NCBI RefSeq assembly: GCF_004341375.1
Contig: NZ_SLXO01000014.1
Location: 1-62,561, forward strand
DNA length: 62,561 bases
Source of the DNA: Rhodothalassium salexigens DSM 2132
Lineage (GTDB): Bacteria; Pseudomonadota; Alphaproteobacteria; Sphingomonadales; Rhodothalassiaceae
Direction of reading: 5' to 3'
The notes below the pieces were generated by a model. That model saw nothing but the letters and a program-made list of their open reading frames with translations. It ran no database searches and had not been told where the DNA came from. A program made the position numbers and the translations under genes. This document shows, one piece after another, positions 26,206 to 34,805 of this stretch (positions within the stretch are counted from its first letter, which is position 1; every line of letters begins with the position of its first letter).

Positions 26206-29096
26206 CGCGGGTCGGGATAGCGCAGCACAGCGTCGGTGCCGGGCACATGCGGCTCGCCGCGGAAGTTGATCACGTTCGCGAACCGGGTCTTGCAGGTCTC
26301 CAGCCGCTTGTCGCAGCCGGCCCACAGGCGCAACTGATCGCCCGCGGCGATGTCGCGACCGGCCGGTTCCCACAGCTCGATCCGCCCGGCGGTCGTCGTG
26401 CCATCGGCTTCCACCCTGGGCGCGGTCCAAAGTCGGACTTCGGTGCGCCGCCCGGCATTGGCTCCGGTGAGCCACAGGAGTTCGCCATAGTCGAACCACC
26501 CATCGGGCTCATCGAGCCCCTCGATGAAGAATACCCGATTGTCGGGCACGGCACCGAGGCTGCCATCGGTGACCGCCGCGACCGTGGCATGCCGTTCGAA
26601 CCCGCGGCGGTCGACGCCGCACTCAGTAGAGAACAGGTCGACGCGACACTCGGGCGCGTAGCTGTCGATCACCGGCTGCTGGATGCGCTGGGCCAGGCCG
26701 CGCAACTCGGCGGTGAAGCTGGCGTCGGATTGCGTAATGGTGCCGATGGTGCCGCGGCGGACGATGGTCTTGGGCAGGCTCGGATCCGACCAGTCGACCA
26801 GAAAAAGCTCGACCTCGGCATGGTCATAGACCCCGCCGAGCAGGTCTGCGGCCGTGATCTCGTCGGCGTCGATGGCGCCCAGCATCTCAGCGTCAGCGGG
26901 CGCCATCTCGGTATCGGCGGCCAGCTGCGACGCGGTGAAGGCGTTGGCGGGACGGTAGCGAACGCCATCGACCACAAGCGCTTGGTCGTGCGCGGTAAAG
27001 CCCAGGCTGACGCCGTCGGTGCGATCGATCCGCCAACAGGTGGCGAGATGGGTCAGACCGGGATAGAGCTTCCAGGCCTGCTGGTCGAACAGCCAGCCGT
27101 CGCGCATCACCTGCTCGCGCGACCAGATATAGACCGCGGCCGGCCCACGGCCGAACGCCTCCCAGATCGACCGGTCGATGTTCAGCCAAGCCCAACTCGT
27201 CTCGGCCAGCAGATTAAAGCCGGCAAAATACTCGATGCGGTCCATGGGATAGCCCAGGATTGCGGCGGCCAGCCGCCATGTCCGCTCCGAGAAGGCAAAA
27301 TCGCCCTCGACGGTGCGGTCATATTCCTCGATCTGCAGGGTATCGAACGCGGGATAGCGCCAATGGGCGGTGGGCAAATTCAGCTGTTTCAGGAGCGGTG
27401 CCTCGGCGCGCAGCAGTTGGGGCGAGAACACCAGCAGATACGAAACCGCGTCGGGGTAGACGGCCCCGATCTCGGCCACCAACCAATCCGTGGCCGCGCC
27501 CAACTGATCGCGGCACCACTGGATATAGGGCAAGTGCCGGGCATCCGGCCGGTCGTAGAGGCTGGTGAGCTTGGGGGCCGGCACCATTGACCCGGTTGCG
27601 GCTTCATAAGCGGCCATGGTGACGGCATCGTAGATATAGGGGCTTTCGCTGCCGAAACTGCCGTCCCACCACCAGGGTTCGCCGATCTGGAAGTGGATCG
27701 CGCTGCCCGCGACCTTGGCCCGTCCCAGCAGATCGACAAAGACGGCGCGCAGATAGGCCAGGGCGTCGGGCACCGTGGGCGCGACCAGCGACGACGGCGG
27801 TTGCCAGCCGGTCAGGCCCGGATTGCCGGCGTGATCGCGCTGCATCCAGGCTGTGGGCATGAAGCGGTGCAGGATCTCGAACGAGACCGAGACGATGAGG
27901 GTGTAGCCCTTGGCCACCAGCCGGGCGAACAAGTCGTCGATCCAGTGCGCCGAGGGGGCGTTCAGCACCGGCTTGGTCGGATCGACGATGTGGCGCCCCT
28001 CCCCTTCATCCCAGCTGAGCGCGTGGAACTTGGAGATCCCCATATAGAGCACATAAGCGCCCCGATAGCCGAGGCGATGGACCTGGTCGACGATGCGCTC
28101 GGGGGTCAGCGGATAGGCGTTGTCGAAGCCGTCGGTCATGCGCAGGGCATGGGGCGTGCGGGGGCTGCGCTCCACCGGCAGGGTGCTGTTCGGGCCGGTC
28201 ACCTGAAGGTGGGCGATCTCGACGACCGCCTCCTGGTCCCCGATGGGCTCGGGCGCCCGGGTCTCAACGAACAGTTCGGCGCCGGCGGGGATCGGCAAGG
28301 GGGGCGGCCCGACGCCAGGGTCGATGCTGTCGGTGTCGGTGCCGAACGCGGGATCGCCGGGCGCCGAAGGATCCGCGATGCCGCCCTGCCCGGTCTCGAC
28401 CGGCTCCGCCACGGTGACCACCTGCACCGGTCCTGTGGTGTCGGAGGTGACGGTCAGAAAGGGCTGCCGGTGAGACAGCCCCAGGACGTAGAGGCGGTCG
28501 CCCGGCCTGATCGGGCCCGCGTCGCCCACATGGATCGTCAGGCTGGTCGCCCCATGGGGCACATCGGTCGCCAGGGAGCAGTTGCCGCGACCGGCTTGCT
28601 CGGGCTGCAGCGAGATGAACAGGCGCTTGACGTCGTGCCAGGGCACATGCGCATCGCCATGAAAGCCGGACCGGGTGGTCTCGTCGAGGACCATACGGAT
28701 GTGGCAGGCGTCGGGCGTGCCGGCGGTGGCATAGTTCCAGAGGCGCACATAATGTGTCGGCCCCTGATAGGTCTCGACGGTCAGGGTCACCGACTGCAGC
28801 CGATCCATGGCGCGAATGCCGGTGGCCTGCCAGTCGAACGCCAGTTCGATCCCGCGATAATCCTTGCGCCGCGGCCAGGCATAAAGCCCATGGTCGATCC
28901 CATTCTCCGTAGGCCAGATCAGCCCCATCAGGTCCCGATTGGTGCGAAACGTGGCCATCACCCGCAGGCTGTCGGGCCCGGTGGTCACCACCGTCGCCAT
29001 CATCGGCAGGGAGAAGTCCACATGCCAATAAGCCGGCTCGAACCGTCGGATCGTGTCCGTGGCGCCGGGCTTCGGGTAGGCGATCAGTCGGCTCAT
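26202..29096 (-). CDS. Tail hub protein: TIM-barrel-like domain fused to DUF2163 (gp13-like)
   Basis: A 964-residue protein. The C-terminal 300 residues are DUF2163/BR0599: TCWRIDRTDGVSLGFTAHDQ, DSYAPECRVDLFSTECGVD and the ending CDKRLETCKTRFANVINFRG. The usual gp13-like protein is only about 300 residues long. Here about 650 residues precede it: residues 1-270 look like beta-rich carbohydrate-binding modules, and about 300-620 like a TIM-barrel glycosidase (RIVDQVHRLGYRGAYVLYMG, HFQIGEPWWW). The extra part may bind or cleave surface polysaccharide. The start overlaps the stop of the DUF2460 gene by four bases. Confidence 0.8.
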   Translation of the reverse strand: MSRLIAYPKPGATDTIRRFEPAYWHVDFSLPMMATVVTTGPDSLRVMATFRTNRDLMGLIWPTENGIDHGLYAWPRRKDYRGIELAFDWQATGIRAMDRLQSVTLTVETYQGPTHYVRLWNYATAGTPDACHIRMVLDETTRSGFHGDAHVPWHDVKRLFISLQPEQAGRGNCSLATDVPHGATSLTIHVGDAGPIRPGDRLYVLGLSHRQPFLTVTSDTTGPVQVVTVAEPVETGQGGIADPSAPGDPAFGTDTDSIDPGVGPPPLPIPAGAELFVETRAPEPIGDQEAVVEIAHLQVTGPNSTLPVERSPRTPHALRMTDGFDNAYPLTPERIVDQVHRLGYRGAYVLYMGISKFHALSWDEGEGRHIVDPTKPVLNAPSAHWIDDLFARLVAKGYTLIVSVSFEILHRFMPTAWMQRDHAGNPGLTGWQPPSSLVAPTVPDALAYLRAVFVDLLGRAKVAGSAIHFQIGEPWWWDGSFGSESPYIYDAVTMAAYEAATGSMVPAPKLTSLYDRPDARHLPYIQWCRDQLGAATDWLVAEIGAVYPDAVSYLLVFSPQLLRAEAPLLKQLNLPTAHWRYPAFDTLQIEEYDRTVEGDFAFSERTWRLAAAILGYPMDRIEYFAGFNLLAETSWAWLNIDRSIWEAFGRGPAAVYIWSREQVMRDGWLFDQQAWKLYPGLTHLATCWRIDRTDGVSLGFTAHDQALVVDGVRYRPANAFTASQLAADTEMAPADAEMLGAIDADEITAADLLGGVYDHAEVELFLVDWSDPSLPKTIVRRGTIGTITQSDASFTAELRGLAQRIQQPVIDSYAPECRVDLFSTECGVDRRGFERHATVAAVTDGSLGAVPDNRVFFIEGLDEPDGWFDYGELLWLTGANAGRRTEVRLWTAPRVEADGTTTAGRIELWEPAGRDIAAGDQLRLWAGCDKRLETCKTRFANVINFRGEPHVPGTDAVLRYPDPR

Positions 29097-29725
29097 TCGC
29101 GGATCTCGACGATGGGAATGTCGCAGAGTTGCATCATCTGGGGCGCCGGGGCGGTAGCCTCCAGGCGGTCGATGTCGAAGCGGACCGGCACGTCGAACTC
29201 GAAGCCGGCGCTCACTGCCACGTCGGCGGGCGGCGGTGTATCGAAGGTGATCAAGCCGAGGGCCGGATCCACCTCCCAGCCCTGGGTTTGCTCGATGCCG
29301 CCGAGCGCGATGCGGACCGTGCCGGCCACCGGGCGGCTGATCCGGCGCGCGTGATGGATGGGCCCGGACGCGTAGGTCTTGGTCAGTTGGAAGAATTGTT
29401 CGGCATCGTCTCCTGTGCCGATGACCTGGTCGGTTGGGCTAACCGCCGCCTTGACCGAACCAGAGCGCCAATCCGACCAGTCGCGGAACCGGAAGCCGCG
29501 GGCCCGGCCGGCGCGGGCATAGAAGAAGGCGAGCAGCGTCTCATAGTCGGCCAGGCTGCGCACGCCGGGCGCCACATTGAACCTCAACCGGGCGCCGGCC
29601 CAGTTGCGATTGCGCACCTCGAAGCCAGACGCCAGTTCGGTCACTTCCGTGGAGAATTCCGGCCCCGCGGTCGAGCCCATGGAGATGCCCAACGGAAAGC
29701 GGATGTCATCGAAGCCGGTGGCCAT
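29093..29725 (-). CDS. DUF2460 distal tail protein, RcGTA gp12-like
   Basis: A 210-residue protein with the DUF2460 signature: FDDIRFPLGISMGSTAGPEF at the start, RARGFRFRDWSDW in the middle and GFEFDVPVRFDIDRLE near the end. In RcGTA this protein forms the distal tail ring that joins the tube to the hub. Length is normal. It follows the tape measure gene by three bases and overlaps the gp13-like gene. Confidence 0.92.
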   Translation of the reverse strand: MATGFDDIRFPLGISMGSTAGPEFSTEVTELASGFEVRNRNWAGARLRFNVAPGVRSLADYETLLAFFYARAGRARGFRFRDWSDWRSGSVKAAVSPTDQVIGTGDDAEQFFQLTKTYASGPIHHARRISRPVAGTVRIALGGIEQTQGWEVDPALGLITFDTPPPADVAVSAGFEFDVPVRFDIDRLEATAPAPQMMQLCDIPIVEIRE

Positions 29726-29728
29726 CGA

Positions 29729-32176
29729 TCACAACCCTCGCCGCCCGGCGTGCACCATCCGGGCCAGACCGGCCGCGGCTTGGGCCGCGGACTGGCGCAC
29801 CTCGGCGGCATTGGAGACCGGGCCGTTGAAGTTCATCACCACCTGAGGCGCCCGATCGGCGGCGGCGGCAATCCCCCGGCCTAACAGCGTCATCTGGCCT
29901 GGCGTGAGCACGGCTTCGCCGCGCTGCAGGATCGCCGGCACCTCGTCGGGCCGCAGCCCCGCCATACCGCCGGCGTGCAACCGAGGCGCGCCGGCGAAAG
30001 CGCCGAAGGCCACCGGGCGCTGGGGGCTGGGGTCGTCCCCGACCACGCCGCCGGCGTGAAAGAGGCCGCCGAACAGACCCGCACCGGCCGCGGCCCCATC
30101 TGCCGCGCCGCCGCCGAACAGCGCCCCCGCCAGCGGCGCGGTAATGGCTTGACGGATCGCGATGCGCGCCAGATCGGCGACGATGGCGTCGGCGAGCGAC
30201 GCGAAACTGAGCTTGCCGCTGGTCACGAAGTCGGCCAACGCGTCTTCGGCGCGGCCGAACGCGCCGGTCAGGGTGCTGGCGATCTGCTCTCCCCAGGTCG
30301 CCACATCGTCGGTGTAGCCGGCCAGTTCATCCCGGACCCGCGCCCAGCCGGTGGACGCCTGCGCAGCCGCGTCGGCCGCCGCCGGTGCCCCACCGGGACC
30401 TTTCGAGGCGGCGCCGACCCCGGCGAGGTCGATAAAAGCGCCATCGGCGCGCCGCCCTGCCCCGCCGACGGCGTCGGCCGCATCCGCCAGACCGCCCATG
30501 GCTGCGCCAACGGCGGCAACGGACGCCAGAGGGGCCCCGGCCAGATCGCTCAAGGCCGCAGCCGTCTCCCGCGCTGCCGCGGCCGAGGCACGCGCCTCTT
30601 CGGCGAGGGCCGACAGCCCCAGGTCCGGTGGTGCCAGGCGCTGCGTCTCGAAGGCGGCAGCAAAGGCAGCCTGCGCGGCCTCGCCCGCCCGGCTCGCCGC
30701 ATTGGCAAACCGGGTCTCGATCCGGCCAAGGTCCACGGTCTCTATGAGCCCCATGGCCGCGCCCAGGCCGATCTCCGACAGCGCCGCATTCGCCCCGGCG
30801 ATCAGGCCATTGATGGCGGCAACAGCAGCGTTCACCATCGCCTCCACAGCGGCGATCACGCCATTGGCCGCCTGGATGGTCAGACCGGCGATCGTGCCGG
30901 GCAGTCTGCGCCAGATCGCGACGACGGCGTCGAGCGCGCCGTCAAACGTCGCGACCGCGCGATTGCCGAAGGCCGTGACAGGCACCAGCGCGTCCCGCAG
31001 CGCCTCGGCGATGCTCGCTTGAATACCCCGCCAGGCAGCGATGGTACGCGCTTTCGCGACGCCTGCCAGAAGCCCGACCCGATCCCAGACCTCCGTGGCC
31101 ATATCGCCCAGCAGGTCGAGCGCAGCGCCGAACCCGCCGGCCGCCCGTGCCAGCCGGCCGAATTGATGGACGAGTTCACCGGCGGCCACCACCAGCGCGC
31201 CGACGCCTGTCCGCACCAGGGCGCCGCGCAGGACCACCAGCGCCGTGGCAAGGCCGCGAACGGACAGGGCGGCGGCGGCCATCCCCGCCACCCAGCGGCC
31301 CGCGAGGAACGTGGCGAAGGTGGCGGCATAGGTGGTCAACCGGCCGACGCTCTCCAACAGCCCTTGGATCGCGACCCCGAGCGGACCGGTCGTGCGTGAG
31401 ACCGCCGCCATGGCGTCGGCGACGGCTTCAAGGGCCGGCGCCGACGCGGCCGCCAACTGGTTCGACAGCCCGCGCCAGATCAGCCCGAGCCGGGAGATCG
31501 CATCGTTCGTCCGCTCGATCCGGTCGGCATCCTGTTCAGAGACCGCGACGCCGAAGGCGCGCACGTCGGTCGTCGCTTGGGCGAGCGTCGCGGTGTCGAT
31601 CCGCGCCATGGCGATGGCGCCCTCTTCGCCGAACAACTGGCCGGCGACGGCCGCGCGCTCGGCCGCCGGCACGAAGTCTTCGATCGCCTGGTTGATGCGC
31701 CCGACCCGCGCGTCCAGCGGCAGGGCGAGCAAAGCCTCCGCCGAGAGCCCGAGCCGTTCGAGCGCCGCGACGGCAGGACCGCTCCCGGCCGCCGCCTGGC
31801 TGAGACGGCGCGTGAGATCCTTGGTCGCCTGCTCAATGCCGGACATCGCGACGCCGGCCATATCGCCGGCGCGGGCCAGAACCTGGATGCTCGCGACGCT
31901 GGTCGAGAGCGATTGGGCGAGCTTGGCTTGGGTGTCGACCAGCGTCAGGCCGGAGCGAACCATCGCCGCAGCACTGCCGGCAATGGCCGTCGCCGCGGCG
32001 GCTGCGCCGATCCTGACAGTGCGATAGAAGCGCTCGACGCGCTTGTTCGCGGCCTCCATCTCGCGGCTGAGCCGGCCGAAGCCCCGCTCGCCCGCCGCGC
32101 CGATGCCCTCCAACTCGGCGCGCACCTGGCGCCCACCGACCGCGGCGAGGCGAACGGAGACGCGTTTCTCGGCCAT
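29729..32176 (-). CDS. Tail tape measure protein
   Basis: An 815-residue, strongly Ala-rich helical protein with a basic start (MAEKRVSVRLAAVGGRQVRA) as in lambda-type tape measure proteins. Long helices cover residues 50-600, with hydrophobic stretches at about 230-330 (VRGLATALVVLRGALVRTGV) that could form the membrane channel. The Gly/Ala-rich C-terminus resembles other siphoviral tape measures. Tail length usually scales with its length, so a tail of roughly 120 nm could be expected; this is an inference. Its ATG shares one base with the stop of the frameshifted chaperone. Confidence 0.9.
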   Translation of the reverse strand: MAEKRVSVRLAAVGGRQVRAELEGIGAAGERGFGRLSREMEAANKRVERFYRTVRIGAAAAATAIAGSAAAMVRSGLTLVDTQAKLAQSLSTSVASIQVLARAGDMAGVAMSGIEQATKDLTRRLSQAAAGSGPAVAALERLGLSAEALLALPLDARVGRINQAIEDFVPAAERAAVAGQLFGEEGAIAMARIDTATLAQATTDVRAFGVAVSEQDADRIERTNDAISRLGLIWRGLSNQLAAASAPALEAVADAMAAVSRTTGPLGVAIQGLLESVGRLTTYAATFATFLAGRWVAGMAAAALSVRGLATALVVLRGALVRTGVGALVVAAGELVHQFGRLARAAGGFGAALDLLGDMATEVWDRVGLLAGVAKARTIAAWRGIQASIAEALRDALVPVTAFGNRAVATFDGALDAVVAIWRRLPGTIAGLTIQAANGVIAAVEAMVNAAVAAINGLIAGANAALSEIGLGAAMGLIETVDLGRIETRFANAASRAGEAAQAAFAAAFETQRLAPPDLGLSALAEEARASAAAARETAAALSDLAGAPLASVAAVGAAMGGLADAADAVGGAGRRADGAFIDLAGVGAASKGPGGAPAAADAAAQASTGWARVRDELAGYTDDVATWGEQIASTLTGAFGRAEDALADFVTSGKLSFASLADAIVADLARIAIRQAITAPLAGALFGGGAADGAAAGAGLFGGLFHAGGVVGDDPSPQRPVAFGAFAGAPRLHAGGMAGLRPDEVPAILQRGEAVLTPGQMTLLGRGIAAAADRAPQVVMNFNGPVSNAAEVRQSAAQAAAGLARMVHAGRRGL

Positions 32177-32846
32177 TAAGGTCCGTCCTGTTCAGCTTTG
32201 AGATGGGCGTTGAGGCCGCGCACCATGCCGGCTTCCACCGCCGGCAACAGATCCGCGCAAACCAGGGTGGGCAGCCCGAGCGCCTCGGCGCACGCCAAGG
32301 CTGCCGTCATGTCCAGGCCGAGGATGGCACCGGGCACGGCGCGGACCTGACCGATCAATCGTTGGGCGAGATCCCAGACTTGCCAGCCTTCAAGGGTCTG
32401 CGGGCGGTTCAGGACGCGCGGACAGTCGGTGCAGGTGCCGCCACAGGATCGGCAATACCGATCGCCCCCGCTGAAGTGCCAGTCTGCGAGGGCGCCGAGG
32501 CGTTTTTTTCCTGCTCCAGCAGCAGCCCCGTGGACACATAGCGCAGTTGGAACGCCTCGAAGAGCGGCGGGATATCCAGGAGCGCGTCGATGCCGTCGGG
32601 CGTTACCGACACAGGCTTGCCATCGCCGTCGCCCACCCCTTCCCAGTCCAGCACGACCAGCCGTGCCAGTGCCTTGGCCATGGTGACCGCGATGGTCTCG
32701 GCAGAGGCTTGCCCGGGCAAGCCGGCCACGCTCGGATCGCTGCGGGCGGCGGCCATCAGCCCGGTGGTCAGCGGCGCGACGCGCACCCGCACATCGTGCC
32801 CCAGGTCCAGCCATTGCGGCTCGCGCGACAGGTTCAGACGGATCAT
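32176..32846 (-). CDS. Tail assembly chaperone, long form made by -1 frameshift (GT-like)
   Basis: The slippery heptamer at 32502-32508 would move ribosomes from the 145-residue short frame into a frame that ends at 32176, directly at the tape measure start, giving 223 residues. The added part begins KRLGALADWHFSGGDRYCRS and carries a Cys cluster CRSCGGTCTDC (CxxCxxxCxxC) that may bind zinc. The rest is helical. Lambda gpG/gpGT and most siphophages use the same device, the long form linking the tape measure to tail tube subunits. Confidence 0.75.
32409..32846 (-). CDS. Tail assembly chaperone, short form (G-like)
   Basis: A 145-residue protein starting MIRLNLSREPQWLDLGHDVR, lying between the tail tube and tape measure genes, where tail chaperones are encoded. 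Residues 1-112 are shared with the frameshifted long form. After the slippery site the zero frame continues with a low-complexity Ala/Pro tail (NASAPSQTGTSAGAIG). The small acidic-helical composition suits the G-like proteins that coat the tape measure during assembly. Confidence 0.75.
   Translation of the reverse strand: MIRLNLSREPQWLDLGHDVRVRVAPLTTGLMAAARSDPSVAGLPGQASAETIAVTMAKALARLVVLDWEGVGDGDGKPVSVTPDGIDALLDIPPLFEAFQLRYVSTGLLLEQEKNASAPSQTGTSAGAIGIADPVAAPAPTVRAS
32502..32508 (-). promoter_or_regulatory. Programmed -1 frameshift heptamer A AAA AAC
   Basis: Codons GAA AAA AAC of the short chaperone frame contain the canonical X XXY YYZ heptamer A AAA AAC. A -1 slip leads into the open frame KKRLGALADW. 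The two frames differ by exactly -1, and the longer one ends at the tape measure start, which supports a real programmed shift. Confidence 0.8.
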
Positions 32847-32858
32847 GGCAAAACCTTC

Positions 32859-33818
32859 CTATGCATAGCTGGAGACATCGTTCGTGAGATGCGCGCGCAG
32901 CATGAAGCGTTCGGTCGCGTCGAAGGCGGCGCGCCAGTCGAAGTCGGCCTGCACGCCGCCGGGGCCGGAGAGCGCGTACTTGGGCTTGGGCAGGAACACC
33001 CGCGGCAGGTCGAAGCGCAGTTCATGGCCCTGCGCGGTCGAGAAGCCATACGCCAGAGCCACCGGGTCGCCATTGGCCGCCTCGTCCACCAGCGTCGCCC
33101 CATCGAAGCGCACCGAGATCGCGCCTTCCGCCGAGGCCAAGGTGGGGTCGGCCGCCTCGATCCGACCGTCGTCGCGGATCACCCGCACCCGTTCCAGATT
33201 GTTCGAGACCGTCAAACGGCCCTCGGTGACGCCCGCCAGCGCCGCGCCGCCACGGCGGAGAAAGCCGCGCCCCTGGCTGAAGCGCCGGAGCGTGTAGGCC
33301 GACGGATCGGTGTCGACCGTCGCCGCAAAGCGCTCCTCGCCTTGGGCGACCAACTGGAGACGGGCATTGGCCGGCCCTTCCTGGCCCATATCGAAGCTCA
33401 GGCTCTCCACCCGCGCGCCGGTGTGGCGAAAGAAGGTGGGCGTCGTGAGCTTGGGATGGCCGATCTCGATGGTATAGCTCGGGATATGGTCCGCGCCGCT
33501 GTCCCAGACATGGGTATAGGTGTCGTCACCATTATCGGTGGTCACCGGATTGCCGAACAGGGCGGTCAGCCAGAACCCCGTGCCCTGCAGGTCGAACGGG
33601 ATCTCGATCTGCCCCTCGTCGGTGACGAGGCCGCGATAGGGGTCCTGCGCGTTGCGCCCGCGCCCCAGGAGCGGGTCGCCATCGAGGGGGATGACCGAAG
33701 AGAGGTCGGTCGATTTAAAGTCGAGGCTTTGATAGCCGGTGAGCGGCGCTGTCCCATAGCTCATCTCTCGGCAAGCCTTCAGGGTGGCGTCCGCACCATA
33801 GGCACGCACCTTGGGCAT
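32859..33818 (-). CDS. Phage tail tube protein
   Basis: A 319-residue, beta-rich protein beginning MPKVRAYGADATLKACREMS. The middle part (QIEIPFDLQGTGFWLTALFG, TYTHVWDSGADHIPSYTIEI) is the pattern of the major tail protein in phages with MuF/GpA-type heads. It would stack as hexameric rings to form the tail tube. It lies between the two terminator-like genes and the tail chaperone, the usual place. No decorating Ig-like domain is obvious. Confidence 0.85.
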   Translation of the reverse strand: MPKVRAYGADATLKACREMSYGTAPLTGYQSLDFKSTDLSSVIPLDGDPLLGRGRNAQDPYRGLVTDEGQIEIPFDLQGTGFWLTALFGNPVTTDNGDDTYTHVWDSGADHIPSYTIEIGHPKLTTPTFFRHTGARVESLSFDMGQEGPANARLQLVAQGEERFAATVDTDPSAYTLRRFSQGRGFLRRGGAALAGVTEGRLTVSNNLERVRVIRDDGRIEAADPTLASAEGAISVRFDGATLVDEAANGDPVALAYGFSTAQGHELRFDLPRVFLPKPKYALSGPGGVQADFDWRAAFDATERFMLRAHLTNDVSSYA

Positions 33819-33849
33819 GGATGTCTCCCATATGGTCGGGGGTGGCGGG

Positions 33850-34281
33850 TCAGCCGGTGAGCGGATCGCTCACCTGATAGTCCACGGTGACGATGACCCG
33901 GGCGGTCAGCAGCGGCGGCGCGCCCTCGATGGCGAGTGCGGCGATCTCGGGCGCCGACGGCGTCAGGGTCTCAGCCAGGCCGCCGAGGGTCTCGTCGACA
34001 CGCAGCGCCGCGCCGATCGCCCCCAGCAGCCGATCGAGCGCCGCCTCGCCGCCACCGCGCGGGTCCTGGGCCATATAGGCTTCCAACTCGGCCCGATGGG
34101 CATAGAAGGCGGTGCGCGGGTTGAGGGTGAGGTCGGGCTCGCCGGGCTCGCCGTCGCGCAGGATCACCAGCCCCGCCGCCGGCACCTTCTCGGGCAGCAC
34201 CTCGTTGCGCCGCACGGTTGCGGGCAGATGTCCCGTCAGGGTCATGGCCAGCGCAGCGAGGATCTGTTCACGTCGGGACAT
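33850..34281 (-). CDS. Tail terminator-like protein, copy 2
   Basis: A 143-residue protein, MSRREQILAALAMTLTGHLP, with the motif GLVILRDGEPGEPDLTLNP and a second half of alternating helix and strand ending TARVIVTVDYQVSDPLTG. It is clearly paralogous to the next upstream gene (34268-34693), sharing the LRDGEPGEP block and overall plan. One copy probably acts as the terminator that closes the tail tube; the other may be a head-tail connector component. Assignment is by position and size. Confidence 0.6.
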   Translation of the reverse strand: MSRREQILAALAMTLTGHLPATVRRNEVLPEKVPAAGLVILRDGEPGEPDLTLNPRTAFYAHRAELEAYMAQDPRGGGEAALDRLLGAIGAALRVDETLGGLAETLTPSAPEIAALAIEGAPPLLTARVIVTVDYQVSDPLTG

Positions 34282-34693
34282 CAACGGCGCTCGTGGAGTA
34301 GTGCAGCACCACCGGGATCACGGCGGCCTTCAGACTGGCCGCGCCGTCGATCGGCAGATCGACCGGGCGCGGTGCTTCGGCCTTGACCCAGTCGCAGAGC
34401 CCGCCCAGCGTGCGGTCGGCGGAGAGCGCCGCGCCGATGCTTGCGGTCAGCGTGTCGAAGGCGGCGTCACGGTCGGCGCCCTGCACGACCGCCTCGATCT
34501 CGGCGCGGTGCTGGTAGTGGTAGCGCAGGGGCGACAGCGTCACCTCGGGTTCGCCTGGCTCCCCATCGCGCAGGATCAGCAGGCCCTCGGCCGGCACGCG
34601 TTCGGGCAGCACCTCACCGCGCAGGGCCGTGGCGGGCAGCGCCGAGAGCCGCGCGTGCAGCGCGGCGAGGATGGTTTCGCGTGGGGTAGTCAT
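34268..34693 (-). CDS. Tail terminator-like protein, copy 1
   Basis: A 141-residue protein, MTTPRETILAALHARLSALP, paralogous to the downstream gene, with the shared motif GLLILRDGEPGEPEVTLSPL. It also has a helix-strand second half (IDGAASLKAAVIPVVLHYST). The two genes overlap by 14 bp. Tandem duplication of a terminator-type gene is not common in lambda-like tails. I chose M at 34693; an in-frame M five codons upstream is an alternative. Confidence 0.6.
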   Translation of the reverse strand: MTTPRETILAALHARLSALPATALRGEVLPERVPAEGLLILRDGEPGEPEVTLSPLRYHYQHRAEIEAVVQGADRDAAFDTLTASIGAALSADRTLGGLCDWVKAEAPRPVDLPIDGAASLKAAVIPVVLHYSTSAVDVPT

Positions 34694-34767
34694 TCTCGCC
34701 TCAGCCATAGTAACTTCCGACGGCGCTCACGCATATGTTTCGGCGTGTGAGCACTGGGCCGAGATCC

Positions 34768-34783
34768 CACATCTATTGATGTG
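34768..34783. repeat. Perfect inverted repeat upstream of the HEPN-like gene
   Basis: CACATC and GATGTG flank TATT, 22 bp before the ATG at 34806. It could be an operator, or a small hairpin in the 5' leader of this cargo gene. Confidence 0.4.
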
Positions 34784-34805
34784 AAGAAATAACGAGGTGC
34801 TTCGA

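Noticed and set aside
24076-29354. Long open frames on the plus strand opposite the tail genes (for example 24076-25338, 25620-27590, 27693-29354)
   Set aside because: They are mirror images of high-GC coding DNA: Arg/Gly/Pro-rich, without domains or ribosome sites, and opposite well-recognised RcGTA-like tail genes.
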